64,000 bases of DNA from Ulota crispa. Taxonomy: Eukaryota > Streptophyta > Bryopsida > Orthotrichales > Orthotrichaceae. The notes under the pieces are model-generated. The model was given only the letters and a program-made list of their open reading frames with translations, made no database searches and had not been told where the DNA came from. Within the stretch, counting starts at the first letter, position 1, and every line of letters starts with the position of its first letter. The position numbers were made by a program, and so were the translations under genes. The DNA lies in the NCBI GenBank assembly GCA_963920765.1, contig OY987248.1, positions 191,001 to 255,000 of the forward strand, in the 5' to 3' direction. This document shows positions 1-12,233 of this stretch, in pieces.

Positions 1-2311
1 TATGATCCCTCATAATGTCCTTGGGTATTTCCCAAAAGAATCTCTTCACTTCCTTGATGCTTGTCTTCTCAAAGTTGGTATTGACCGTCCCTCTCATTGT
101 TTCGTTCAAGAAAGACACTGTGTCGCTAGCATTTTGCATCCTCCTCCATGTGTTGTGTAACTGGAACTGCCTCAGCGCACGCTTCACAATAGCACCAGCC
201 CCGTCCCACTCTCCCTTTCCATGACATGTTCCAAAAAAGTTCCAGTTCATAGTACAACCATTGGTGGCACCGGGATATTTGGCCACAAAATAGAACGCTG
301 GGGCACCTTTGAACTGGCTTGCACAACCATCAAACCACACTATGTGGTGCTTTGGTCGAATCCTTGTATTACAATGCATGGACAACAATCAATGCAACCA
401 TACCATTTCTAAGTGCAGTACATAAGCTAGCATCATAGTAGAAGGTTTAGATTCTCCATGCTAGCCACAAAATACTCTTGTAAGAGCTAGGCATGTATTT
501 TAAATTAGAGAGGTAGACAAGAAATATAGAGGTAAGGGCACTATCATGCACACCTTGAGACTCTAGCCATTGCCAATGTTGCATCAAGCAATGCTGTACG
601 AAAAGAGAATCATGCTTTTTGTCATCAATTATGTAGAAAAGCGATTCCTTCACCATGTCTCCATCAGGTTTGAAATGATACGTGATGTGTACAAGGATAC
701 TGATCTGCATTGAGCGCCAGTACATGCTCTGAATCTGGTTCTGAATCTCAAAATGTAGTTCTTGGCAAAACCGATATGTGATAAAATCACATCTTTGCCC
801 AAACTTTGCATAGAACGCTTGCAGTGGTCGTCCTGCCACCTCGCAATGAAGCTGTGCTTCATGAATTAGGGCAATTTAGACTTGAAGTATTCAAAGAACT
901 CTCATGGAGAGGCGTCTTTATATACCTCAACAATCCTCTTCCGGGACTTCCCATCTTGCGTCACTCCAATGATTTCACTCTCAAAACACTCCCAGGTGAC
1001 GTTTGAAGACAATGATGACTCAAGAGGGCAAATTGGAAGCTTTGAAATACCACAACTTCCACACGTACCCATGACACATTGCAAAGCATGCCACTCTTCA
1101 TTTTTGGGCTTAGGGCAGACGATCTCCTGCCACAGAGTTGTTGTACTTGCATATGTCTTCATATGCGCGTTACACCTCAACTCTTCTAAACAAAAAGACA
1201 CAAATTACACACGCATTGGCAATTTTCTAAGATGTGGATTCCCCTTGTGCCATCTCGAATTTGATTGAATCCCTCTCTCAGCATGTCAATCTCTACGTGG
1301 TATCTGCAACAACAAACATTCCTCTCGTTGCAAGCTTTAACAAAATAAGGCTTTAGTTTCTCAAAGGCTCTCTATTTGATTGGCATGTCTAGGTGGGCGA
1401 CCTTAAACCAATGGAAGAATGCGATCTGCAAGAATGCAATAAAATTTCATGAGAAAGAGGTATTGACAAGTACAAACCTTGTCCATATAACCTAAACCCT
1501 AATATGCAACAGGACATGTGGAGTACAAACCTTCAATAGAGCAAACATCCAAGAAAAAAGGCACTTTGAATACTCAATTTTTAGACCTACTGTACAAATG
1601 TTACGTACTATACATTTATTACTACAATATGTACTTAAATTGTTACAATAAACGTATTGCAGAGTACATATAGAAGCCATCAAATAGCCAAAGAAAATGA
1701 ATGAAGGTGTGGGCATGCATACTATATATGATGGACGGAAAGAATATCTAGGATTGTATACATGACAAATCAATGGTTGAATAGGGTGCTGCCATACTGT
1801 AGTCCATTGACAATACCTAGCTTTCAAGCAAATAGTGAGTGCAATGCTTCTGCTACGTTTTAGGGCTTATCCATTTCTGTACGATTTCCTTCCTATTGGG
1901 GCTTACACGGGTCTCTTTTGTCCACCACTTTGTAACAAGGTCTTTAATCTCGTCAAGAAAATCAGGTCTCTTTTTGAGTCTTGCAAGCGCAAAGGGTGTT
2001 TCAAGCAGATGCACACTACTTTGGTGGGTTATAGCCACTCTTAAATTGGATGGACAAACTTTCAAAACCCGTGACAAAGCTTTGGTGTTTATCACAGAAG
2101 CAGATATAGCTGCATCTAAGAGAATAGCCTTCCTAGCAAACATATTTTCCAATTGAACACCCTTCACAGTGTCCAACTCCAGCTGATAGTTCTTGAGGAA
2201 TTCAAATTGAGCCTTGGCATCTTGCCCACAAGGATAATACTCAGGAAAAAACGGAGAAATACGTTTGTTCTCCAAAAAATGTTCCATAATCTTCAACCTA
2301 GAAGATGCCAT
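1..2311 (-). pseudogene. Decayed transposon protein gene, runs off left edge
   Basis: Read on the minus strand, this region gives pieces of one protein in the order expected for a transposon-encoded protein I recognise from bryophyte and charophyte genomes; I cannot name its superfamily. The N-terminal helical part lies at 2311-1853 (152 codons ending near RVSPNRKEIVQKWISPKT). A part around 1360-1200 contains FEKLKPYF, then a Cys-rich stretch (CCCRYHVEID, CQCVCNLC). A segment at 1200-902 has paired cysteines (VMGTCGSCGISKLPICP). The core at about 865-447 has FIARWQ and DDKKHDSLFVQH, and the C-terminal part at about 390-1 has VWFDGCASQFKG and CHGKGEWDGAGAIVKR. In-frame stops (TAG and TAA inside conserved segments near 1850, 1195, 900 and 865) and frame changes between segments show it is dead. 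Some gaps may be introns. The acidic residues in DDKKHD, FDG and EWDG may be remnants of a DDE-like catalytic core; that is inference. The reading frame is still open at position 1, so the element continues outside. Confidence 0.7.
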
Positions 2312-4560
2312 TCAACAACCTTGCATCCTTATTATGAAAAAATCCACAATTTTGGACACAATTAGTGAAAGTTCCTGTGAAGACATCTCCCTTTCTACCT
2401 CCAATTCATCTTGAGCAACAACAAGCAACCTTGCTGCTTCTTCTCTCTCCCTTAGCAAATGTCAACATTTCCGTTGCCTCTCTGCCTCCTTGTCTTGTAG
2501 ACTCTCCGACACTGCATTATAATCCTCTGCCCTTCCATGAGGTCCCTTCCTCTTGAATCTGGCACGTCATACTATCAACCTTTGATTTGCCATTACAAAG
2601 AGCTAAAGTGAAATAATATGCATACAAAATAACAAACCTTCACATGAAAATGAAACGCATAGAATGAAATCTTGAAATCACCACTGAAGCATTGGCCATT
2701 TTGTCATTGTACATACTATACAACCGGCAATATGTCGCATCTTTCGATGCTTTTGCAAAAAACCGTTAGTGTGCTTAATTCTCCGGCACCTTTGCGGAGT
2801 CACAAACAAAGAACCTGCAGACGCGCCTGCATATGCGGTGTACTAATTATTTGTATAGCTTGTATTCACCATACATGTTCTTACATTCGGCTAGGGGGTC
2901 GACTGGAGCGTGTGATCACCCTGCTCAATCAACACCCTGGGCCAACCCACTCTATCAGAACTTGCAAAAGCCCTTTATTCAAGAACCCTCCACGTCACAA
3001 TGACCTAGAGTCCGCGCCAGATTGTTGCTCCCATCCAAAGCAACAAGGTGATTGCGGCTTTTTACACCACACCAGGCGGCGCGGCGTGATGTAGAAGGTC
3101 AAAAGAGCGGCGCGGGCTCTTGCATCCGCATCACGTGCCGATCTTGAGGGGCCCTCTAAAAAGTGCAATGGTATAAGAAGTGTGATATGGTCTTACTGAG
3201 CGTTCCAACTTGACCCACTCCGCCACCAAAGCCAACCCTCCAACGCACTCTTATTGAGTACCCTCTGCATCACAAGGTCACACAATCGGTAAGCGCCCGA
3301 CTCATTTGTGGCTCACACCCATTTTGGTTTTGGGATCTAGAGCTGCGCATAAGCGGGTGTGTCCCGAGCCTCCCACTTGATGCAACACGGTAACCGCAGC
3401 TTTCACACCACATTGGTCGCGCCTAGCAATGCACCTAATGTAGAAGGTCAGGGAAGAGACATGGGCTTACATCCGCGCCATCATGCGCCAACCTTAAGAG
3501 GCCTTCTAAGAAGTGGTCCTGATCTTTATCTCCTTCAGCAGCGCGCACCCCTCCAAAGAGGGAGCATGGTGTGCTTCATTGTCTAGATGGCATGGACAAG
3601 ACCCCGTGCACTTCAGCCTGCGACAGCGAAGAACGCGCAACATTCTACCACATTCCCTTGCGTTTGGACATGAATGATCCTCGCGCCCGCCACTTCTCAC
3701 TTTCCCACCTTGACTCAATTCAATGAGCGTGTTCTTAATGGCAACTAAAAGGGCGGAGCTGCACTCCCGCAATGTGACTTGTCACCACGGTGCCTAGCTA
3801 GCCTTCATTTTTTAGGAGGTCTAGGAGGCACGCGTGACAAGCCAGCGCAAGTGTTGCCTCTTGCATGAAAAGGAAAGCGGCTTAGACAACTCTAGCTGCG
3901 CAATTAGTTGCATATTGGCATAAGACTAACAATTAGCCTCCGCCACCGGCGAGGGCAACGGTCTCACATGTAGGAGACAATACTAGTTCACCACCACCAC
4001 CACATGTTGACAAGCGGCACCCCATGGGGCGCAACCCGCTCCCGGTTCGATCTAAGCGTTGCACTTGGCCATATCCTGTATGATGCCACAAGAAGCTACC
4101 AACCACCAATCAAGACCAATGCTCCACTAGCGCGCTGACCGCTGGAAAACGATTGACGAGCACACGATGACACCCCACCCAAGCAATATCCCTTGAAACC
4201 TCAAAACTAGGGCGCGACAAGATACCAACCTAGTTTGCATAGGAAAACGTCCATTGCACATGCGCCTCACAGCGTCCAAAAGAACCCAGCGACGAGTCCG
4301 CAACAACACCTTGTCCAAATAACACCCCATGAAACTCCGCAAGCAGGGTGCAATAGGATACCACCTAGAATGCAGTCAACACCACTACACGCAAGCGTCA
4401 AGGATCTGCAACAATAGCGGCACACTTAAATTGGTAGGTGCAATGCAAAGGGACAAACGACTAGCAGCTTTCTATTGCAAGAGCGCAAACCGCGCACCTC
4501 ATGCACCCCTTGAGACGCCCACCACCACTACTCACACATTTTAATCATACTAGTATAGGA
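2312..4560. repeat. GC-rich non-coding tract with diverged direct repeats
   Basis: This tract is much richer in GC than the AT-rich DNA that starts at about 4670. It contains at least one diverged direct repeat: about 3051-3165 and about 3393-3514 share a CGGCTTT-like start, a central TGTAGAAGGTC and an end like CTCTAAAAAGTG / CTTCTAAGAAGTG. Shorter similar pieces occur near 4215-4250 and 4350-4380. Open frames here (for example 2672-3094) have no recognisable domain and odd composition. It may be the upstream part of the transposon whose dead gene lies at 1-2311, but no terminus is visible. Confidence 0.4.
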
Positions 4561-6185
4561 CGCAACAGCCACCATAGAACACAGTTGGCCCTCGGGGGAA
4601 CCAAGCAGGTCGAGTGGCCGCGCCTTTCCTGAGGATCCTCGTGAGTTCGGTCTTGGCAGGCCTTGAGGGAACCCTCCCCCACATCTTTAGTTTTATTTGT
4701 AAAATCTTGAATGAGTGCATAGTTACTCATATAGATAGTACATATTGTTCTTAAATTAACAAGATCATGAAAAAAACAAAACATTTAATTTGCCTAATTT
4801 TAGAATATAGAAGTCAATGGCCAATGTGAAAAAATAGCTATAGTTAGTAAAAGCCAGAACTCTAAAAACATGTATTGCACCAAGATAAAGTTAGATTGAA
4901 TTGAACAAAAATTAAAGTCATAACAAAATAAAAGGTTTTACAAACTAATTAGTTTATAAAGTGCACTAACTACTATTAATAGTTTAGATTTTTTTCCTCT
5001 AAAAATGCAAGTTTATTTTCAAACTTACATGATAAGAATGACGAGGTGTTTGAATGGACTAAAGATTGTAATGGAATTTTCAAGGAACTTAGGATGTTTA
5101 TGCCAACTACAAGCATTATCAATTATTAAGATCTTGACATCATAGAGCACCCATTTCATACATTGCGTTTATTTATTATAATTTATGGAATGGAACTTAA
5201 ATTATTATGATCATCCAGTAGATTGTCAAATTTTGATATTTTGAATTAGTTTATGCTTTGCAACACATATTATAATCCAACAATGTATAATAGATTATAA
5301 ATACTCTATGTTTAAAAGTTTCCAAAATTTGTGAAGCACCGCTTCTAAAATTTCTTGGAAGAGTTTAACCTCACCTTTATACATATGTTTGTGTCAAAAC
5401 ATTGGATGTTTTATCAAAAAATAATTAGGCTTTTAAAAGTATATTATGGATTGATATTACAAAGCTACTTAATTATGAAGAAATGCCTTTCAAATTCATG
5501 GCCAAAGTTTGGAAACTCACTTTTGAATAGTGAATCCCTATTGTATAATATTTTCAAGTTTTGACTAACATATAATTGTATATTGAGTGATGTTTTGTAG
5601 GGTTTGTGTTGGAAAATCAACAATCCTACTCTCAAAAGATATTCACAATCCACCATGAATTGTATGTAACATTGCTTGCCTAATCTTGTGTGTTTTAAAT
5701 TTTAGTGAATGGAAATCTTGCATTATACATACAAACTTATACCAATTTTTAAGCTGGATTTCAAGTTTGATATACTTTTTATTGGATACATGAGAAGTAT
5801 CACATGAAAATGGTAACAAGCAAATTTTGAAAATTTACAAGAATTTTAATCATTCTCATCAATTCACACAAAATAGTGTTAATGTTTTCTTAAAAGAAAC
5901 AATTTCACATATAAAAGTATAAGTGATACCATATATTGTAACAAATAATTTTAGTGCTAGTGACACTATGAAAGTTATAACACTATTACAATGAATGTCA
6001 TATTTGGTGTAAAGAATGTGTGAAAAACGTTGCATTACAAACACCATCTCTCCAAATTGCTTCACAAGGAGCAACTAATTTATTGTGAACAAACGTATTA
6101 TTAAGAGAATTAAGATGGAAGGTCTACCTAAACAAGAGCATTATTCTAGAGTAGAAGCTCCTAAAGGAGAACTAGGTGCTTTTAT
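4561..6185. other. AT-rich intergenic DNA, nothing recognised
   Basis: I see no credible gene, RNA gene or transposon end here. GC content falls sharply after about 4670, and only short chance frames are present. Confidence 0.5.
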
Positions 6186-8141
6186 TTAACTCCTAACGTC
6201 CCATTGTCATTGCAAGGAACAAAATGGATTTTGGGCAAGCATTTACAGTTACAATATTCATTGTAGTTTTTTTAGCTTTTTTTTTGAAGATAGAAAATTG
6301 CATTAGCTTTTTGGAAATATAGTTTTTATGTCAATTGGTGCTAAGGAGCAAAAGCTATGGCACGAAAACTCCTTTCTTAGTTCAAAAAGCAAAAAAAGAT
6401 CTCTAGAATAAGTTGAAATGGAAACATTCAATTTTCTTTACTTATACATTGTATTATTATTTACATGTGAAATTTTGATATGTTCCTTTTGAATTTGTCA
6501 TGAAAAAGTTATGGACAATCAAAGCATTTTCTAGAAAAAATCACTTGCAAGATCCATTTTTATATCAAATTTCACAATTTTGGGTAAAAAAATAATGTAA
6601 AGTTTGATTTCTTGCTAGAACAATCTCACCATTGAGATATGTGTGTTTCAATTCCATCTTTGAGCTATTAACAATTTTGCTTTCTTTTCAATTTTGAGCC
6701 TTCTTCTATTCAACAATTTTTTTGTAAGTGAAAGTTAAGTGTTTTTTTTTTTAAAATTTCCTTAGATTCTCAAATCAATTTTTTGATACAAATAGTTAGA
6801 ACTTCAAAACTTGTAAATCAAAAATTTTGGTTGATTAAAACTAAAAGCTATATAATCTAGTCTAGCAATGTGCCAAAAATATTGTTTTCTTCATTTTAAA
6901 TGCAAACATTTTGCAACCTACAAAGTCAAAGTTTCTGGAATTTCTTCTACATAATTTTAATCTAATTTGGTAAGAGATCCTACGGTTGAACATGAAAAAA
7001 ACATTCTAATGTTTTTTTCTCTTTACAATAAAGATGGCAATTTTGAATGGTTTTTTGTGGTCAAAAGGCCTTAGAACTTTAGGGGTAGGAAATGATTATG
7101 TTTTAGTTGTAAATGGAAAATTTGCCTCCTCAATTTTATTACTATACAATTTATTCCACAAGGAATGAAACTAGCTCATATTATGACAATAATAGGTAGT
7201 ATAGATATTGATTTGGGAGAAATTGGTTGTTCAAATGGGTTTTTGTACCAATTTTAACTCCTATAGGACCATGGCCATTTTCCTTGATTCACACTTGAAG
7301 TTGTCATCTTTGGATATGAAATTCTAAGAGAGATTTTTTTTCTTCTACAAATCTAGTTTTAGTGTCTTACATTAAACTTATGCAAAAAGCCATGGTGAAA
7401 ATTTCATGAGGTTTGGCCATATAAATTGAGAGTTATGATAACTTGAAAATTGAATATATAGTTTTTTAACCTTTGCTAAAATAAAATAAAAAACCCATTT
7501 GATTATATGTTATGACCATTACTTGCAACATGAATGTTGTAGAGACTTGTCTAACATGCTCTACATCATGTCAAGCATATTTCCTCATGTTTTCAAAACC
7601 AACAAAGACATTGAACACACCTTATGTGGCCTTGCATTGCAAGCATGAGCTTGAAATTCACACTACATTGAGATCTTTTGCAAACCAAAATTTTGAGGGC
7701 TAGGTTTTGAATTATAAAAATCCAAATAGTCATTTGAAAGACTTTACTTTTGTTGACAATTGAAAAAAACAAACAAACAAATAAATCTAGAAGAACTATT
7801 GAATATCAAATGTTACTAAATTTATCATAAGTGATAATGTATTTATCTAGTACACTATTGCTTGATGTACCCCAATGAAGGGTAATGCCTTCATTTGTTT
7901 TTGAAAAGAGTCAATAGAAAATAATTTGCCCAAATTTCCCATTTGAACAAAAATAACCCATAAAGCACCAACAACTTCTGAAATGTAACTCTAATTTCAA
8001 TAAAAGTGGTATTCACATGTAACCCTTGTAAAACTCTATTTTAGATTGAAAACCCAAACTAGCTTATCAAAAATCCCAATAGAACAAGCTTGCCCAAAAC
8101 CAATTTTGTCTTGTGAGGGACAATGGACTTTTAGGGGTTAA
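6186..8141. mobile_element. TTAA-bounded element, about 1.96 kb, long terminal inverted repeats
   Basis: The left end is TTAA followed by CTCCTAACGTCCCATTG; the right end, read as reverse complement, is TTAA followed by CCCCTAAAAGTCCATTG. The match continues inward through ACAAAATGG / ACAAAATTGG to TTTTGGGCAAGC, so the imperfect inverted repeats are about 50 bp. Both termini resemble the right end of the recurrent TTAA family D. No transposase frame survives in the AT-rich interior, so it is non-autonomous. TTAA target sites with CCC-starting ends are typical of piggyBac-like elements. Confidence 0.65.
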
Positions 8142-8386
8142 TGAGCAATATTTTTTAAACTTGGTGTCATAAATTTCTCTATTATTTTTTAGAGTTTGAT
8201 GAATTGTTCTTTCAAATCTTGTTTCTTTTGCGACCAATTATCATATTGATGGGCATGCCACCATTTCTCTTTAATTAAATAAAAGCACTTCTGCAATGGA
8301 AATAACTTATGTAACAATTGTTCATGTGATTCTTGTAATTAGTTCAAGTGGGGTTTTTGTTTTGCTAAAAGTGTTAAATAGTCAAA

Positions 8387-8800
8387 GGAAATTGATACGT
8401 GTACCACACCTTCTTGACTACCCCACCACATCTTGGGGTAAATATTAGATTTCTACCATCAAAAAGTTAAATTTGAAAATTTGGAATTTAGATTTGGACT
8501 TAGAGACTTCAATTTTATCTGGAACCATAAAAAATGTTGTAATTGAACAACACCTAATGAAAAAGCTTAGCTCAAAGGATAAGTATTACTTTTCCTTTTG
8601 TTTATAAAAAGGTAAATTTTTTCATTGCGTGTTATTCAATTAGAACTTTTTTTGTGATTCTAGATAAAATCACTGCCTCTTAGTCCAAATTTGAATTCTA
8701 AATTCTCAAAATCAGCTTCTTGATGGTAAAAATCTAAAACTTACCTTGAGGTGTGGTGGAATAGTCAAGAAGGTGTGTTAACTTACGTATATCAATTCCC
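8387..8800. mobile_element. Foldback MITE family F, copy 1
   Basis: Nearly the whole 414 bp is one hairpin: the first half (ACCATCAAAAAGTT, TTTGGACTTAGAGAC, GAACAACACC) returns as reverse complement in the second half. Outer ends are GGAAATTGATACGTG and its complement CGTATATCAATTCCC. It is flanked by a 9-bp target duplication with one mismatch, ATAGTCAAA (8378-8386) and ATGGTCAAA (8801-8809). A 9-bp duplication points to Mutator-like transposition. Related copies are at 15633-16042 and 54228-54640, with a half copy at about 11553-11732. Confidence 0.75.
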
Positions 8801-9068
8801 ATGGTCAAATCCAACACTTTGGTATTCATATCTCTTTGTATGGAGAATGTTTGTTAGTTTGGGATTTTAAATCCAACCAGTTTTTCATATACTTACTTAG
8901 TTGGTCCAACCCATTGCCTCTACTAATATTATAACTTTGACAAATTTATCTCTTGATGGACTATAATAATTGTGAATGTTTCATATCCACCATTAGAATT
9001 TTTCCAATGTTTTGCATATGTTTTTCCCAAAAAAATTGCATGTCTTTTGGTTTGGACATATCTCTTAA

Positions 9069-9491
9069 CTAGTATACAGGCACACACTTTGCATGAGTAG
9101 GACATGTATGAGTAAAGCAACATTCAACTTTACAAAAAATAAATATCTCACAAACTAATTGGTCTAGTATCTAATCTTGATGTACTATACAAATCCAAAA
9201 AATCAATCTCACAATTGGTATAGAATCTAATCCACATGCACCATCATTTTGGTCCTATTTTAAATCCAACAATAGCAACTGCTTTCATCACAATGCTACT
9301 CTTTTGGGGCATCCTTTATTGTTTCAACTTCCACCAAAATGTTCTACAAAGTTTTGGAAATGGACATGGTTGTAAGGCACTTGATGTTCTATATCTTGGG
9401 CGTCCTTTATTGCTTCAACTTACTACAAAAAATTCTAGAAAGCTCTAGGAAAAGGTGCACTTAGAGAAATCCTCCCACTTAGTAGTATAGA
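9069..9491 (-). mobile_element. Small non-autonomous Helitron, copy 1
   Basis: On the minus strand it begins TCTATACTACTAAGTGGG (preceded by A) and ends with CTAG followed by T. Just before the end lies a decayed hairpin related to CACGCAAAGCGTG, here with mutated bases (ATGCAAAGTGTG). A TC start, a 3' hairpin, a CTRR end and insertion between A and T are Helitron hallmarks. It aligns along its length with the second copy at 62059-62550. At 423 bp it has no Rep/helicase and would need a partner. Confidence 0.7.
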
Positions 9492-9534
9492 TGTTTTAAA
9501 GTAACTTTTTCATATGAATCCAATAATACACTAC

Positions 9535-10466
9535 TTAACCCCTAAAGTCCTAAGCTAAGTTTTCACCAAAATTGCTCCAAAACTGTCATTTCTGCTACAA
9601 CTACCAAATTTTAGAAAAAAAAAAATCACAAATGAAGCTGGAAGATCTTGTACTACACAAGTATCAAAAGATGTGAAATATATTCAAAAAATTTCACCAT
9701 GTAAAATGTAAGATATTTGAGTTTGAATTGACAAAAAGTTATTTTTTGTCCTTGCAAAAATCAAGGCATAGCTGAACTTTGTAAGGTCATCTTTGTACAA
9801 AAAAGTTTCCAAAATGCTTGTAATTTTTTGGATTTGCTCTTCAAACCAAGTTAGGTACACTCTAAAAAATTTCAAATCATTTGGAATTGTAAAACCCATG
9901 AAAAAAAAAATAGTAAGCAAAAAGAAGTAGAGAATGGTTCAAACAACTAAATTGTTTAGAACTTAATTATGGAAATGGAAAATTCCAATTGCAATGGTTG
10001 TAATGTTGTAATAAACAATTTGCAGATTTAGGTTTTGTTTTTTTTCTAAAATGTTGAAAATGGAGTAAAACAAAGGACTTCACAGTTTATTTTAGAGTAG
10101 AGAATCCATAAATGCCTGCAAACAAAATCTTCTCATAACTTTCATCTCATCAATCGAAATGGAATGATTCAAAGCTTCCCACGTAGACATAAATCTAAAG
10201 AAAAAATTTCAAAAAATAATAATTTAAAATTGTGATTTTAAAGAAGTTTTATGAGCTTTAGGGTTGCCAACCAAGCAAAATATAAACTACATATCATGCA
10301 ATAAATTTTGAACCGTGAAGTCAAAAGTTATGAAAACTACTAGGCCTTAAAGCTACTCCTTGGACATATTATGTGTAAAAATTTCAAAGAAAAATAAACC
10401 CATTAGTAGTGAGCTACCCAAAATTGCTATGTTGCCAAGAAAGGATGTCAAGACTTCAGGGGTTAA
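9535..10466 (+). mobile_element. TTAA-bounded element family D, copy 1
   Basis: It is bounded by TTAA at both ends. Termini are CCCCTAAAGTCCTAAGC on the left and, read inward on the other strand, CCCCTGAAGTCTTGAC on the right. The interior aligns along its length with the element at 57859-58837 (for example GATCTTGTACT, TTTGAATTGACAAAAAGT, AATGGTTGTAATGTTG and TCAAAAGTTATGAAAA in the same order). It is 932 bp and carries no transposase frame. Confidence 0.7.
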
Positions 10467-10853
10467 AATCACCCTTTCTTTTTATGTAAATATACAATTT
10501 TGATAAATGAAGTGTTTTTGGTGAATCATGTATTATTGTTATACATTACATGAATTAGACAAACATTGTTTGTGGCCATATTTTGTGCTATTGATTTTCA
10601 AAATTTGCTACTTGAATTAGTGTGTGCAACAACAAATGCCATATTCATTGCATTTGGGATACATGCTTACAAAAAAAACTTCAAGAACTGGCCACTTGAA
10701 TCACAACTATGAGATGGTATTCAAGTATTGTAACCCATGGCATATTGAGTTTATCAAATTTACTACAAACCACTTCCAAACTCACTTAGTCTTTAAATCA
10801 ATATGGTCAGTATTGTTAGTGGAGTAGAGCAATAATTGAAATATGGGAAAAAA

Positions 10854-11780
10854 TAGAAAATATGCTTGACAATTAAAAATTCCAGAAATAGGCCTCATCA
10901 ATGCGTTTAAATTTTTGGCAAACTTTTGCCAGAATCTTATCTCAAATTGGGACCAGCTCCCACAACACTAAGAAAACTGGTAGAAATAATGGATGAAATT
11001 GCCAAACTCCTCTTCTCACAAACGCGTGGTTTGCCAAAAATTGGATGAAAGTTATTAGAATTAGTAGAGTTTACGGATGAACTTACAAAACTTGTGGATT
11101 CCATCCATTTCTATCCAAATTTTCCTTACATGCTTGCATTGTTGGGTGCTTGCTACGCGACCAACAAAAAAACAAAATTTAAAGGCTGCCATAAATAAAC
11201 ATGCACAAAATTTTGGTCACATTAGTTGCAAAACCTATTTTTGATACATGATGAGCAGCCTTTAAATTCTGTATTTTTGTTGGTCACGCGGCAACAGTCA
11301 ACAATGCAAGCATGTAAGGAAAATTTGGACAGAAATGGATGGAATCCACAAGTTCTGTAAGTTCATCTGTAAACTCTACTAATTCGAGTAACTTTCATCC
11401 AATTTTTGGCAAACCACGCGTTTGTGTGAAGAGGAGTCTGGCAATTTCATCCATTATTTCAACTAGTTTTCTTAGTGTTGTGGGAGCTGGTCCCAATTTG
11501 AGGTAAGATTTTGACAAAAATTTGCTAGAAATTTAAACGCTGATTTACGAGGTTTGATATGGGGATAAATTTTAGATATTAACCATCAAAAAGCTAAGTT
11601 TGGAAAATTTGAATTCAAATTTGGACTTAGATACCTTAATATAGTCTAGAACTATTGTGGAAGTTATAGCTAAACAACACTTAATGAGTAAGCTTAGCTG
11701 TTTTTGCACTGAGGTAAAAGTAATAATTTGTCCACATAAGCCTATTTCTGGAAATTTTTAATTGTCAGGCCTATTTTCTA
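10854..11780. repeat. Long inverted repeat (foldback) with about 340-bp arms
   Basis: The left arm (about 10854-11190) returns as a close reverse complement on the right (about 11253-11780) around a loop of roughly 60 bp. Matching landmarks are AATTCCAGAAATAGGC / GCCTATTTCTGGAAATT, GGGACCAGCTCCCACAACAC / GTGTTGTGGGAGCTGGTCCC, CAAACGCGTGGTTTGCC / GGCAAACCACGCGTTTG and AATTTAAAGGCTGC / GCAGCCTTTAAATT. The right arm is interrupted at about 11553-11732 by half of a family F element. Target duplications were not identified. Transcribed, it would form a long hairpin RNA. Confidence 0.75.
11553..11732. mobile_element. Half copy of foldback family F inside the long inverted repeat
   Basis: This stretch follows the first half of family F in order (TAGATATTAACCATCAAAAAG, AATTTGGACTTAGA, AACAACACTTAATGAGTAAG) and stops before the second hairpin arm. 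It interrupts the right arm of the surrounding inverted repeat, so it arrived after that repeat formed. Confidence 0.6.
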
Positions 11781-12013
11781 TATATGACATTATTACCAAT
11801 TGTTAGGCCTATTACGTGAAGAATAGATGTTGTTTTACAGACAAGGGATGTCTGGTTTTTGTGGGGATTAGGCAGCAGCTGCCATCTTCTTGTCAGAAAC
11901 TTTAAGGACAATTGTCAGATGAAGCCATGAAGGATTCCTTTTGCTATTTTAATCCAGATTATTTTCTCCAAAATTAGCTCTAATGATTTGCCTAGAAATA
12001 CTGCTACTAAAGT

Positions 12014-12233
12014 TTAACCCCTGAATGTCACATGGGCTCTAGAGATACCGTACCAAATACGGTTGCAACCAGTATTTAGAAGTTTGAATCAACTAGAAAT
12101 TAAGTGTTACACCCATACATATTGAAGGATTGTATGATGAGGATTGCATTAAAAAAATTGGAAAGCCCTCAAAGCAGCTCAAAAAAGTCTGCACATATAG
12201 CCGCAAAGGGCTTTTGTGCTGTTCAAAGGTTAA
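12014..12233 (+). mobile_element. TTAA-bounded MITE family A, copy 1
   Basis: The 220-bp unit is bounded by TTAA at both ends, starting CCCCTGAATGTCACATGGGC and ending GCTGTTCAAAGG. Landmarks ACCAAATACGGTTGCAACC and CATACATATTGAAGG recur in copies at 26268-26494 (same strand) and 13917-14136 (opposite strand). Confidence 0.7.

Noticed and set aside
4500-4560. TTAA at 4545 as the end of the left-edge transposon
   Set aside because: The adjoining bases (TCATACTAG) do not match the CCC-type termini of the TTAA families, and no partner end is in the window.
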